DNA of 42,290 bases from Hellea sp. GTDB taxonomy: Bacteria; Pseudomonadota; Alphaproteobacteria; Caulobacterales; Maricaulaceae. The notes below the pieces were generated by a model. That model searched no databases. It was not told where the DNA came from and saw only the letters and a program-made list of their open reading frames with translations. Within the stretch, counting starts at the first letter, position 1, and every line of letters starts with the position of its first letter. The stretch covers positions 1 through 42,290 of the forward strand of contig JAHDHS010000019.1 of the NCBI GenBank assembly GCA_020631215.1. Reading direction: 5' to 3'. Shown piece after piece: positions 1 through 8,318 of this stretch. The position numbers were made by a program, and so were the translations under genes.

Positions 1-5
1 ATGTT

Positions 6-39
6 ATAGCTTTCTTCCGATAAAAAAGGGGAAAGCTAT
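6..39. repeat. inverted repeat upstream of the P450 gene
   Basis: ATAGCTTTC (6-14) and GAAAGCTAT (31-39) are perfect 9-base reverse complements around a 16-base A-rich centre. The transcript could form a hairpin, or the DNA could be a regulator site. No T tract follows on either strand, so an intrinsic terminator is unlikely. The rest of the stretch up to 148 holds only tiny open frames of about 27-32 codons (for example from ATG 38 or ATG 46) that I cannot support as genes. Confidence 0.4.
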
Positions 40-148
40 GAAATGGGTGAAACGTCTCGGGCTGGGGTTGCTGTTTCAGATGAGAAGGTCAATGAATGGA
101 TCGCCGACCAAAAACAGGATACCTGATGCCTGTTGATCATAAGGGCCT

Positions 149-1483
149 ATGGATATGGGATTGGAACTTGTCAGTGAAACCTGCCTGGAGGATCGCGGAG
201 CGCGCGATCCCGTTCATAAACCCATATTCGACCTGACCCCGCCGCTGGATTTGGGTCTCGCGGCCAATTTCACCGCAGGGCAGCCCTTTGAAGCCTTCAA
301 AACCATGCGGGAAAACGCCCCCGTCATGTGGCATTCCCTGTCAGATAAAAACCTTGAGGGGTTCTGGGCATTGACGCGCTATGATGATGTGCGCGCGGCG
401 AATTTGAACACCGAGGTTTTGTCCTCCCAAAAGGGCGGCATCATGATGGCCTATCCCGCCGATGATCGCCGCCACCCGCAGCTTCACTCGGCATCACTGG
501 ACACGATGATCTGTCTGGACCGTCCGCATCACATGCAGCTGCGCCGGGAACATATGGCCTATTTCACGCCCGGCTATGTCAGCCGCCTGAAGGCCAAGGT
601 CGAAGCCAAGGTGACGGCTTTGCTGGATGACATGGCCGCCAAAGGGCCGAAGCTGGATATGGTGAGGCATTTTTCGTCCCAATTGCCGCTCTTCACCCTG
701 TGTGAAATGCTGGGCATCCCCGAGGCCGACCGACCCAAAATCCGGGAATGGATGGATATGCTGGAGCTGGCGCAATATGTGCTGGAAAGCGCCGATTTTG
801 CCAATGTCGATCCGGCGCAAGTCATGCAATTTATGACCGGCGTCCAAGAGATGTTTGCCTATGGCCGCGCCGCTTTGCTGGATCGCCGCGCCAATCCGAA
901 AGATGACATGCTCTCCGCCATTGCCAATGTTGAAATTGACGGGGCGAAATTGCCCGATGCCTATCTGGATGGGTCATGGCTGCTCATCATTATTGCCGGC
1001 AATGACACCACGCGAAACTCCCTGTCCGGCACAATGAAATTGCTGACACAATTTCCGGATCAGAAAAAACAGCTCATCGCCAATCCTGAGCTGATCCCGA
1101 ATATGGTGCATGAGGCCGTGCGCATGGTCAGCCCCGTCATGTATATGCGCCGGACAGCCACACAGGACACAGAAATTCGCAGTCAGAAAATTGCCGAAGG
1201 TGAAAAAGTTATTCTTTACTTTGGCGCGGCCAATCGTGACCCGGAAATCTTTGAAAATCCCGATATCTTTGACATTCACCGCGCCAATGCCAAAGACCAT
1301 ATCGCCTTTGGCACAGGGCCGCATGTCTGTCTGGGGCAGCGCGTGGCCAATATGCAAATCGAGGCCGCCTACCGCCAAATCCTCGCGCGCTTCCCCGATA
1401 TGAAATGGACGGGCGAAGAGGAAATCCTGCCCAATGGCTTCACCCATTCCATCGGCAAATTATGGGTCGATTTAGGGACATAG
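149..1483 (+). CDS. cytochrome P450
   Basis: A soluble bacterial class I-type cytochrome P450 of 444 residues, expected to hydroxylate a hydrophobic substrate with electrons from a ferredoxin. The sequence shows the C-helix region DRPHHMQLRR (about 124-133), the I-helix oxygen-activation motif AGNDTT (283-288), the ExxR pair E322/R325, and the haem loop FGTGPHVCLG (387-396) with Cys394 as the thiolate ligand. The length is normal for the family. Start choice is between ATG 149 and ATG 155; AAGGG at 141-145 is better spaced for ATG 155. Only 3 bases separate the stop from the methyltransferase downstream, so the two are probably cotranscribed. No ferredoxin or reductase is nearby. The general appearance recalls terpene and sterol P450s (CYP108/CYP124/CYP125 types), but the substrate is not readable from sequence. 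Confidence 0.95.
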   Translation: MDMGLELVSETCLEDRGARDPVHKPIFDLTPPLDLGLAANFTAGQPFEAFKTMRENAPVMWHSLSDKNLEGFWALTRYDDVRAANLNTEVLSSQKGGIMMAYPADDRRHPQLHSASLDTMICLDRPHHMQLRREHMAYFTPGYVSRLKAKVEAKVTALLDDMAAKGPKLDMVRHFSSQLPLFTLCEMLGIPEADRPKIREWMDMLELAQYVLESADFANVDPAQVMQFMTGVQEMFAYGRAALLDRRANPKDDMLSAIANVEIDGAKLPDAYLDGSWLLIIIAGNDTTRNSLSGTMKLLTQFPDQKKQLIANPELIPNMVHEAVRMVSPVMYMRRTATQDTEIRSQKIAEGEKVILYFGAANRDPEIFENPDIFDIHRANAKDHIAFGTGPHVCLGQRVANMQIEAAYRQILARFPDMKWTGEEEILPNGFTHSIGKLWVDLGT

Positions 1484-1486
1484 GAT

Positions 1487-2101
1487 ATGGGGTTTTACGG
1501 CAAACATATCCTGCCTGCCTGTCTGGATATGGCCTGCGGCGTAAAACCCATCACCAAACAGCGGGAGAAAGTCGTGCCGCATGCCGAAGGCGTTGTGCTG
1601 GAAATCGGGATTGGGTCCGGGCAAAACCTGCCGCATTATAATCCCGATAAAGTCACCAAAATTATCGGCGTCGACCCCGATGACCATATCTGGAAGCGCA
1701 GCGCCAAACGCCGGGAAGCCAGCCAAATTCCGATCGAACGCATCGGCCTGTCCGGCGAGGATATTCCATTGGACGCGAATATGGCCGATACGGTGGTCTG
1801 CACCTATAGCCTCTGCACTATCCCCGATCCGGTTAAGGCGCTGCATGAAATGAAACGCATCCTCAAACCCGGCGGGCAAATCCTGTTTTCAGAACATGGC
1901 AAAGCGCCCGATGCAGGTGTCCATAAATGGCAAAACCGCATTGACCCGATCTGGGGGAAAATCGCCGGCGGCTGTCACAGCGGTCGCGACATCCCGGGTC
2001 TATTCCGGCAAGCGGATATTAAACTCGACACGCTGGAAGAGATGTACATCCCCGGTCCAAAAGTCCTAAGCTATAACTACTGGGGCTCGGCGCGGGGTTG
2101 A
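1487..2101 (+). CDS. class I SAM-dependent methyltransferase
   Basis: A 204-residue UbiE/Methyltransf_11-type methyltransferase. Motif I is the glycine-rich SAM loop LEIGIGSGQNLPHY (about 38-51), followed by an acidic motif II, GVDPDD (61-66), and the post-motif segment ILKPGGQILFSEHG. The fold is clear, but the acceptor substrate is not; quinone, phospholipid and small-molecule methyltransferases all look like this. It starts 3 bases after the P450 stop, which suggests that it acts on the P450 product or is merely co-expressed. Its last 25 bases overlap the 3' end of the convergent di-haem cytochrome gene. Confidence 0.85.
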   Translation: MGFYGKHILPACLDMACGVKPITKQREKVVPHAEGVVLEIGIGSGQNLPHYNPDKVTKIIGVDPDDHIWKRSAKRREASQIPIERIGLSGEDIPLDANMADTVVCTYSLCTIPDPVKALHEMKRILKPGGQILFSEHGKAPDAGVHKWQNRIDPIWGKIAGGCHSGRDIPGLFRQADIKLDTLEEMYIPGPKVLSYNYWGSARG

Positions 2102-3204
2102 TCACACACCGAGTCCATTGCGGCGATCCATTCTTCGATCAAGGCCACGCCTTCTTTATGGGTCAGGCTTCGGCCCAGTTCCGGCATCATGGCGCCGGGA
2201 TCTGTTGAGGCCATGCGGTAAGTCGTGATGGATTGATCCGGCCTGCCCGGGGTGATGTCATATTTGCGTCCACCCGTGCCGCCGCCCGCCGCAACCGCAT
2301 TTTTACAAATACCCAGATGCGGGGCGCTGTCATTTTCAATATTCAGATGCAGACCCGATGTGTCCGCCGGGCCGGCCGGGTTATGACAATGGGCGCAATT
2401 CATATCCAGATAGGCCCGCGCCCGCGCATCAACAGATAATGCCGTATCATCCCAAATGGCGGCTTTGGGCGGCTCGGCAACAGAGCCTGTCAGGAACCCG
2501 GCCTCAGTCAGCTTATCCAGCTGGTTCATCGCGCCGCCACCGTAATTATAATCGCGGTTCAGATAACGCGGCTTGGGGCCGATCGGCGTCATCAGCTTGG
2601 TTGTGTTATTCGGCGCATGGCACCCCGCACATTGGTTGATATTGGGCACGGCATAAGCAAAGGGCGTCTCTGCTGCGCTCTCATGTAATGTCAATTTCAC
2701 GATCGCCCCGATACGCGTCAGTTTCGCCTCGGTTTGTGCCGCATTCCAGACATAAGAGACAGGTTCCCAGCCCGCCGCCCGCCGAACCAAAAGCCGCGTT
2801 TCGATCAGGCGGTGGGTTCGTAAATCAAGCCCCTTTGCCCCCGAGACCGGCTGTAAGTCATCGCGCTTTAAAACGGCGTCACCATCGGAGGGATAATAAA
2901 AAGTTTTGGAAATCACCGTCCCGACCGGAAAGTCCAGAACATCGCCCTCCCGGTAGCTGGCGCTCATGCCCTCCGGCATCCAGATTGTGCGAAGTTTATG
3001 GGCGTAATCGGTAAAGAGCGGTGTGTTCAAATCATAGGGGATAACGCCCTGCCCTAATTCAAGCCTATCACCGCTGAGGGCGAGCACGCCCCATTCGCTA
3101 AGCGCGGCCGGATTATCCGCGGCGTGAAAAACCGGTGTCGGTTTTTGGGCGCTGCACGCCGCGAGCAGCACGGCGAATGTGATCAGAACAAAGCGGTAAA
3201 TCAT
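2077..3204 (-). CDS. di-haem c-type cytochrome lipoprotein (SO_2930/HNE_0200 family)
   Basis: About 375 residues from the ATG at 3204. An upstream in-frame ATG at 3249 is rejected because 3204 begins directly with a lipoprotein signal (MIYRFVLITF, lipobox LAAC, Cys17) and forms an ATGA overlap with the stop of the upstream gene. Two haem c motifs are visible, CAGCH (192-196) and CAHCH (270-274). A possible axial methionine lies in PGAMMPELGR (336-345). This matches what I know of the TIGR03806 (HNE_0200/SO_2930) family, which is conserved next to a beta-helix protein and has no assigned function. I infer an electron-transfer or small-molecule oxidation role at a membrane facing the periplasm. 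The 3' end overlaps the methyltransferase gene by 25 bases. Confidence 0.88.
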   Translation of the reverse strand: MIYRFVLITFAVLLAACSAQKPTPVFHAADNPAALSEWGVLALSGDRLELGQGVIPYDLNTPLFTDYAHKLRTIWMPEGMSASYREGDVLDFPVGTVISKTFYYPSDGDAVLKRDDLQPVSGAKGLDLRTHRLIETRLLVRRAAGWEPVSYVWNAAQTEAKLTRIGAIVKLTLHESAAETPFAYAVPNINQCAGCHAPNNTTKLMTPIGPKPRYLNRDYNYGGGAMNQLDKLTEAGFLTGSVAEPPKAAIWDDTALSVDARARAYLDMNCAHCHNPAGPADTSGLHLNIENDSAPHLGICKNAVAAGGGTGGRKYDITPGRPDQSITTYRMASTDPGAMMPELGRSLTHKEGVALIEEWIAAMDSVCDQPRAEPQ

Positions 3205-4409
3205 TGCCCTTGAGACAGGGTCACAGCGCCAAGCTTGGGCAGGTCGCATTTAAATTCATCTGTCATCACAGACGGGTCTTTCACGCCATTGGGCAGGTCT
3301 GCATTCAGCACCTCCACGCCTTCGCCTTGGATGCATATTTTGGGATCCGCGACTGCACTGTCAGAATATCCATCCCACAGCACATGCGGAAAATTACCTT
3401 TCAGGCCAAACATGGCGACTTTCAACGCCTTTAAATCCATGCCGTCGGGCTTGTCACCGCCGCCGGAAAATTCATTGTCATAGACATAGATTTCCTGCGG
3501 GTAAGGATCGAAGGTCTCTTCCATGCCGCTCTCGGCGTAATTGGCCGAGAAGATCGAGGAGATAATCATGTTAGCCGTATTATGGTCGCGCACCTTATTA
3601 CCGAAAAACTCGATCTTGTCGTGGGAATTGACCATCAGCCCTGTGCCCGCCGGAATAGAGGCGACAGGCGTGCCTTTATGGCCGAAATTCTTGGTATTAT
3701 TCTCATAGACCTCATTATTATAGACGCGCACATTGGCGCCATATTGCGTCAGGTTCGGCATATTAAAGACCAAAATTCCGCCCGTATTATAGGCGGTAAC
3801 ATTGTCATAAACATCGGCATCGATCGTGTTCTCGATCTCAATCCCGGCCACATTATATTCAGCGCGGGAATTGCGCACGATGACATTTTTAGACTGCCCG
3901 ACATAAATCCCCGCATCAGCCGCCGCGATGGCCACGCAGCCATCAATCAGGACATTGGTTGTCTGAACCGGATACAGGCCATATGCGCCGTTTTTCGTAT
4001 CGGGGCCATTCGTCCATTCTGTGCGGACATTGCGAAAGGTGATATTATCCCCTTCATTGACTTTAATCGCATCGCCCACCGTGTCCTCAACGGCGAGATT
4101 TTCAATGGTGAAATCAGAGGCCGTGACCAGCAGGCCTTCTGCGCCCTGAACCTGATTTTTAAAGGACAGGATCGACTTATCCATCCCCGCCCCGCGAATG
4201 GTCACGCCGTCCACCGTCAGGGACAGGCTGCGGTCAAATTCAAACTTGCCTTCGGGGATGGTGATGACATCGCCGGGCTTGGCGTCAATCAGCTGCGTCA
4301 GGAGCGTGTCCTGATAAGATAAATCCGCTTCGGCCTTCGGCGCTTCAGTGGCTTGGCAGGCGACCAAGGCTGTGGACAGGGTCAGAATAGATAGGGTTTT
4401 AAATGTCAT
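3201..4409 (-). CDS. parallel beta-helix repeat lipoprotein (SO_2929 family)
   Basis: A 402-residue protein from ATG 4409, chosen over the upstream in-frame ATG 4439. The 4409 start gives a lipoprotein signal (MTFKTLSILTLSTALVAC, lipidated Cys18) and has GGAGGA just upstream. The mature part is a run of right-handed parallel beta-helix rungs (short strands ending in N/D turns, such as VIVRNSRAEYNVAGIEIEN and ADVYDNVTAYNTGGILVFN), as in pectate-lyase-like and NosD-like folds. It fits the TIGR03805 beta_helix_1 family. No pectinase active site is obvious. Its stop overlaps the cytochrome start (ATGA), which argues for translational coupling and a shared function. An enzyme or binding surface for a polysaccharide or another polymer is possible, but unproven. 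Confidence 0.88.
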   Translation of the reverse strand: MTFKTLSILTLSTALVACQATEAPKAEADLSYQDTLLTQLIDAKPGDVITIPEGKFEFDRSLSLTVDGVTIRGAGMDKSILSFKNQVQGAEGLLVTASDFTIENLAVEDTVGDAIKVNEGDNITFRNVRTEWTNGPDTKNGAYGLYPVQTTNVLIDGCVAIAAADAGIYVGQSKNVIVRNSRAEYNVAGIEIENTIDADVYDNVTAYNTGGILVFNMPNLTQYGANVRVYNNEVYENNTKNFGHKGTPVASIPAGTGLMVNSHDKIEFFGNKVRDHNTANMIISSIFSANYAESGMEETFDPYPQEIYVYDNEFSGGGDKPDGMDLKALKVAMFGLKGNFPHVLWDGYSDSAVADPKICIQGEGVEVLNADLPNGVKDPSVMTDEFKCDLPKLGAVTLSQGQ

Positions 4410-4458
4410 GGCGTCCTCCACATAGGAATGTGCCGCCAAATCCTTATAAGGTCAATCT

Positions 4459-6096
4459 TTAGTGACCCCCGCCCAGACGTCCGGTTTGGACATTGTAATC
4501 CACGGCCAGCCCATATTCGGGATCATCATCAGAATCGATAATCAACTGCCCGGCCCGGTTCAACAGAGCATGGCAATCCCGGGTCAGGTGACGCAATTGG
4601 ATGGATTTGCTCGCGGCCGTATATTTCGACGCCAAAGCCTCAATCGCTTGCAGAGCGGATTGATCCACGACGCGGCTATTGGCGAAATCGATGATGACAT
4701 CATTCGGGTCAGCCGCCACATCAAACATTTCATTAAAGCCCTCAACCGAGCCAAAGAATAGCGGGCCTTCGATCTTGTAGACTTTCGCCCCGCCTTCCAT
4801 TTCTGTCTGGCTGTCAATGCGGCGGGCATTATTCCAGGCATAGGCTAAAGCTGAGACGATCACGCCCACGACCACAGCAATCGCCAGATCGTGCCAAACG
4901 GTTACCAAGGTCACGAGGATAATCACAAAGGCATCGATTTTCGGGATGCGGCGCATAATGGTCAGGGACTGCCAGGCAAAGGTGCCGATCACGACCATAA
5001 ACATCACCCCGACCAGGGCGGCCAGTGGGATTTGCTCAATGATGGATGACCCAAACAGGATAAAGGCGAGCAGGAACAGCGCCGCTGATATGCCGGAAAG
5101 CCGCGTGCGACCGCCACTTTTGACGTTAATCATGGACTGGCCAATCATGGCGCAGCCGCCCATGCCGCCAAAGAAACCGGTCACGGTATTGGCCACGCCT
5201 TGGGCCACACATTCCTGAGATGCGCCGCCGCGCTCTTCCTTAATCTCGCCCACCAAATTGAGTGTCAGCAGGCTTTCGATCAAACCAATCGCGGCGAGGA
5301 TCACCGAATAAGGCGCAATGATTTTCAAGGTTTCGAGGTTTAGCGGCACCTGAGGAATATGCAGCGGCGGCAAGCCGCCCTTGATCGAGCTCATATCGCC
5401 AACATTCGGCACGGGGATATTCAGGCCGATGACCAGCAAAGACACAATCCCGATCCCGGCCAAAGGCGCCGGGATAATCTTCGTCACTTTGGGGGTCGCC
5501 CATATTAAAAACATGGTCAGCGCGACCAGCCCCAACATGAGGTAAAGCTTTGTCCCCGTCATCCATGTGCCGTGCAGCATATTAAACGGGCCGTGATGTT
5601 CTCCGGCGGGTGCTGGCGCGGTTTGAAACTGCGTCATCTGCGCGAGGAAAATCACAATCGCCAGACCATTGACAAAACCCAACATAACCGGATGCGGCAC
5701 GAGGCGAATGAATTTCCCGAGTTTAAATATGCCCGCCAGAATTTGTAATATACCCATCAACACGACGGTCGCGAAAAGATATTCCACGCCGTGCTGCGCC
5801 ACCAAGGCGACCATGACAACGGCCAATGCGCCTGTCGCGCCGGAGATCATCCCCGGGCGCCCGCCGATAACCGCCGTGATCAGCCCGACAATAAAGGCCG
5901 CATATAATCCAACCAAAGGCTCAACACCCGCGACAAAGGCAAAGGCCACGGCTTCGGGCACCAACGCCAAAGCCACAGTTAACCCCGCCAAAACCTCGAC
6001 CTTGATCCGGTTCGGCGTGAAGGTCAGCGGGCCGCTGCGGCGGCGGGCGGGAATCGTGATGCGGTCAGCAAAATCTGACAGGGCGGAACGGATCAT
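4459..6096 (-). CDS. SulP/SLC26-family anion transporter with STAS domain
   Basis: A 545-residue inner-membrane transporter. The N-terminal 420 residues carry the SulP core with many hydrophobic helices (for example VEVLAGLTVALALVPEAVAF near residue 33, and the GGMGGCAMIGQSMINVKSGG region around 315-335). A cytoplasmic STAS domain follows, including VIIDFANSRVVDQSALQAI. Known SulP members move sulfate, bicarbonate or dicarboxylates, often with sodium or protons; the substrate cannot be chosen from this sequence. It lies 49 bases upstream of the beta-helix lipoprotein on the same strand, so the three genes may form one transcript, though a separate promoter in the gap is possible. Confidence 0.93.
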   Translation of the reverse strand: MIRSALSDFADRITIPARRRSGPLTFTPNRIKVEVLAGLTVALALVPEAVAFAFVAGVEPLVGLYAAFIVGLITAVIGGRPGMISGATGALAVVMVALVAQHGVEYLFATVVLMGILQILAGIFKLGKFIRLVPHPVMLGFVNGLAIVIFLAQMTQFQTAPAPAGEHHGPFNMLHGTWMTGTKLYLMLGLVALTMFLIWATPKVTKIIPAPLAGIGIVSLLVIGLNIPVPNVGDMSSIKGGLPPLHIPQVPLNLETLKIIAPYSVILAAIGLIESLLTLNLVGEIKEERGGASQECVAQGVANTVTGFFGGMGGCAMIGQSMINVKSGGRTRLSGISAALFLLAFILFGSSIIEQIPLAALVGVMFMVVIGTFAWQSLTIMRRIPKIDAFVIILVTLVTVWHDLAIAVVVGVIVSALAYAWNNARRIDSQTEMEGGAKVYKIEGPLFFGSVEGFNEMFDVAADPNDVIIDFANSRVVDQSALQAIEALASKYTAASKSIQLRHLTRDCHALLNRAGQLIIDSDDDPEYGLAVDYNVQTGRLGGGH

Positions 6097-6144
6097 GGGA
6101 AACCTTTAGGCGGGACGAACATAGTCCTTGAATAAGCGCCGCGC

Positions 6145-6171
6145 TCTATAGGGATTGGGTAGCCGGGTCAA
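6145..6171 (-). promoter_or_regulatory. possible promoter for the SulP gene
   Basis: On the minus strand TTGACC (6171-6166) is followed after 15 bases by TATAGA (6150-6145), about 50 bases before the SulP start codon. The spacer is shorter than ideal, so this is only a candidate. The rest of the 6097-6213 gap holds a short GGTCT/AGACC hairpin at 6211-6224 over the stop of the AraC-type gene, and no open frame worth calling. Confidence 0.25.
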
Positions 6172-6213
6172 TCAATAGATAATGGCATTAGATGATACGG
6201 GCGAGCTTGAGGT

Positions 6214-7257
6214 CTATTCAGACCGGCGCAGAGTTTCACCTTTATAAGTGCCGGGCGAGACACCATACCAGCGTTTGAAGGCGCGGGTAAAAGCGGCCTG
6301 ATCATTATAGGCCAAAGATTGCGCGATTGACGCGAAACTCTCGCCCTTTGCGTGAAGCTGCCGGAAAAGTTTTTTCCGCTCCCCCTCAAGCATATCACGA
6401 AAGCTTAGATTGGTGTCGCGCATCTTCTGCCGCAACCGTCTTTCGGGAATTTCCATGCGCCGGGCCACATTCGTAAAATTCGCAGCCCCCTCTGCCATGG
6501 CAGCCTTTATAGAGGCTTGGACTGACCGTTTGAAGTTTTCCGCCTCGTCGCCGCTATCCAGCAACTTATCGAGAATGGCAATTGACCGGGCCAGCTTTTC
6601 CGGATCACTTGTGATCAATGGTTTTGTCACAGATTCCGGATGCAGCTCGACGTGATTGCGGGGTTTGCCAAAATAAACCGGGCACTGCACAATCTCTCTG
6701 TAAAAGCTGTCATCATCAGGCGCATTTGGCATCAGATGAACTTCTTTAAGCTCGTGACCCGCCGCCCAGCTTAACCACCTTAAGGCCGTTGCCCAACTCC
6801 CCAGAATAGCCCCCATGACATGATGCATGTGTTTCGCGTCTTCATAGCGGTTATAAAGAAAGAAATGACGGCCTTCCTCTATGCGGTGCTCGGACACGCC
6901 GATATCCACGGACAGGCATTGATATTTACGGTTCAGGTCGAAAACCTGCATCATATTATCGGCATGAGAATAGATAGATCCCGTTTTGCCAAATTCAGGA
7001 ACGCGAAAGCGATACCCAACCCGAATAGCTATTCTGGGATCTGAAAGAACCTTGGCCGCGTGTTGATACATTTGCTCCACACGTTCTGCTTCAATGCGGT
7101 TTTGCGGCATCTCGAAAGCAGCTTCAGATAGCTCCAGAACCTCAAGCGCGCGAGCCCGGTCAAAGCCGAAAGCTTCCAATTGATCCAATTGTGTCGCCAG
7201 ATAGTGCAGCGACATCGTCATGTGCAGATTTGGATGTTTAATGTTACGGTCAGTCAT
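6214..7257 (-). CDS. AraC-family transcriptional regulator
   Basis: A 347-residue regulator. The N-terminal 220 residues resemble the ligand-binding/dimerisation domain of the OruR/ArgR-like AraC group (PF12625 type). The last 95 residues carry the double helix-turn-helix, including RRLRQKMRDTNLSFRDML and SIAQSLAYNDQAAFTRAFKRWYGVSP, with the usual closing signature. Regulators with this architecture often control catabolic operons and sense small organic effectors. It stands alone, but the four-gene lipid operon ends 215 bases upstream on the same strand and is a plausible target. The DNA directly before the gene holds an array of TGACAA boxes, suggesting autoregulation. The gene looks more AT-rich than its neighbours. 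Confidence 0.93.
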   Translation of the reverse strand: MTDRNIKHPNLHMTMSLHYLATQLDQLEAFGFDRARALEVLELSEAAFEMPQNRIEAERVEQMYQHAAKVLSDPRIAIRVGYRFRVPEFGKTGSIYSHADNMMQVFDLNRKYQCLSVDIGVSEHRIEEGRHFFLYNRYEDAKHMHHVMGAILGSWATALRWLSWAAGHELKEVHLMPNAPDDDSFYREIVQCPVYFGKPRNHVELHPESVTKPLITSDPEKLARSIAILDKLLDSGDEAENFKRSVQASIKAAMAEGAANFTNVARRMEIPERRLRQKMRDTNLSFRDMLEGERKKLFRQLHAKGESFASIAQSLAYNDQAAFTRAFKRWYGVSPGTYKGETLRRSE

Positions 7258-7270
7258 AATCGCCCTTTAG

Positions 7271-7353
7271 TTGTCATAAATGGCAAGACAAGATTGTCAA
7301 TAATGACAAGCTCACTGACAAAAATGACAACGCCGAACTGTACTTTCTGACAA
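7271..7353. promoter_or_regulatory. cluster of TTGTCA/TGACAA boxes before the AraC-type gene
   Basis: Six copies of one hexamer occur in 83 bases: TTGTCA at 7271-7276 and 7294-7299, and its complement TGACAA at 7304-7309, 7316-7321, 7325-7330 and 7348-7353. The copies at 7294 and 7304 form an inverted pair. A plausible minus-strand promoter overlaps them: TTGACA (7300-7295), a 16-base spacer, and TATGAC (7278-7273), 16 bases before the start codon. Repeated half-sites over a promoter are typical of AraC-type autoregulation; the binding protein is inferred, not shown. Confidence 0.55.
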
Positions 7354-7355
7354 GA

Positions 7356-7370
7356 TTAAGAAGATATTAA
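7356..7370. promoter_or_regulatory. CtrA-like site TTAA-N7-TTAA
   Basis: TTAA (7356-7359), seven bases, then TTAA (7367-7370) is a full match to the alphaproteobacterial CtrA consensus; a third TTAA follows at 7374-7377. It lies 99 bases upstream of the AraC-type gene, beside the TGACAA boxes. An AT-rich intergenic stretch can produce such a match by chance, so CtrA control is a hypothesis. Confidence 0.35.
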
Positions 7371-7433
7371 TCGTTAAATAACGGTCAGGCTTAGGGGCGA
7401 GCCGATAACTACAGTTGCAGGGGCGCAAACTGT

Positions 7434-7465
7434 AAAACGCACGAAAACTCCAGTTTTCGTGCGTT
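7434..7465 (-). terminator. hairpin terminator after the crotonase gene
   Basis: AACGCACGAAAACT (7436-7449) and AGTTTTCGTGCGTT (7452-7465) are perfect 14-base reverse complements around CC, beginning 8 bases after the crotonase stop. Read on the minus strand the hairpin ends in TTTT (7437-7434), a short T tract. This is the likely end of the four-gene transcript starting near 10732. A second, weaker hairpin (ACAGTTGC with GCAAACTGT) lies just beyond at 7411-7433. Confidence 0.65.
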
Positions 7466-7472
7466 GCTAGTT

Positions 7473-8309
7473 TCAGGATTGGTTCTTCTTGGGTAAATCC
7501 GCGAACTTGCCGGGACGTTTTTCTTTACCGGCAATCATCGCTTCCATCATTTCTGTCGGGATCAGCATGGACATATTCCAGACGGCGATATTATCCAGCG
7601 TGTCCATCGTATCATGGTCGCGTGCATAGGTTATGATACGCTTACAGCCATAAACCGCCAGTGGCGGCTTGCTGGCAATTTCCGCCGCCAAAGCCATGAC
7701 CTTTTCCATCATGGTTTCCTGATCTTCATGAACTTCGTTATAAAGGCCGCGTGATTTACATTCCTGCGCATTCATCTTGCGGCCCGTATAGGCTAATTCT
7801 CTGACAATGCCTTCGGGCATGTGGTTTAATATGCGCGGAAATGTTCCGACATCGGCCGTCATGCCAACATTGATCTCATAGATCGTGATAAAGCTGTCCT
7901 GCGTGCCAAACCGCATGTCACACGCCGTAATCAAATCGACACCGCCCCCATAGCAACCGCCCTGAATCGCGGCAATGACGGGAATGCGGCATTGTTCCAG
8001 AGACGTAAAACTGTCCTGTAATCTGCGAACATTATTATCGTAGAAATAGCTGCCATATTGCGGATCATTCTTATCTCTGATGGCCCCAATGTCGCCGGTG
8101 AACATCCCCAGATCGATGCCTGCGGAAAATACCGGCCCCGTCGAGGAAATGACAATCACGCGCGCCCGTGAATTATCATCGATATCGCGGATAATTTCCG
8201 GCAGTTCGCGCCAGAAATCCGCGCTCATCGCATTGCGCTTCTCAGGCCGCGAGAGCACAATATGGGCAATCTGGTTCTCAATGGAGACCTCAAAACATTT
8301 ATAGCTCAT
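7473..8309 (-). CDS. enoyl-CoA hydratase/isomerase family, dienoyl-CoA isomerase-like
   Basis: A 278-residue crotonase-fold enzyme. The first oxyanion-hole segment is SAGIDLGMF (62-70) and the second is QGGCYGGGVDLITACDMRF (116-134). E145 and D153 in YEINVGMTADVGT sit where the catalytic Glu/Asp pair of delta3,5-delta2,4-dienoyl-CoA isomerase (ECH1) is found, so I favour isomerisation of a dienoyl-CoA over simple hydration. It is the last gene of a four-gene operon, 9 bases after the DUF2855 stop. The partners suggest breakdown of an unsaturated or cyclic acyl-CoA. Confidence 0.88.
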   Translation of the reverse strand: MSYKCFEVSIENQIAHIVLSRPEKRNAMSADFWRELPEIIRDIDDNSRARVIVISSTGPVFSAGIDLGMFTGDIGAIRDKNDPQYGSYFYDNNVRRLQDSFTSLEQCRIPVIAAIQGGCYGGGVDLITACDMRFGTQDSFITIYEINVGMTADVGTFPRILNHMPEGIVRELAYTGRKMNAQECKSRGLYNEVHEDQETMMEKVMALAAEIASKPPLAVYGCKRIITYARDHDTMDTLDNIAVWNMSMLIPTEMMEAMIAGKEKRPGKFADLPKKNQS

Positions 8310-8318
8310 GACGGCTTC

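Noticed and set aside
3582-4322. 246-codon plus-strand open frame
   Set aside because: It lies entirely antisense to the beta-helix lipoprotein, whose signal peptide, repeats and ribosome site are clear; the translated frame shows no domain.
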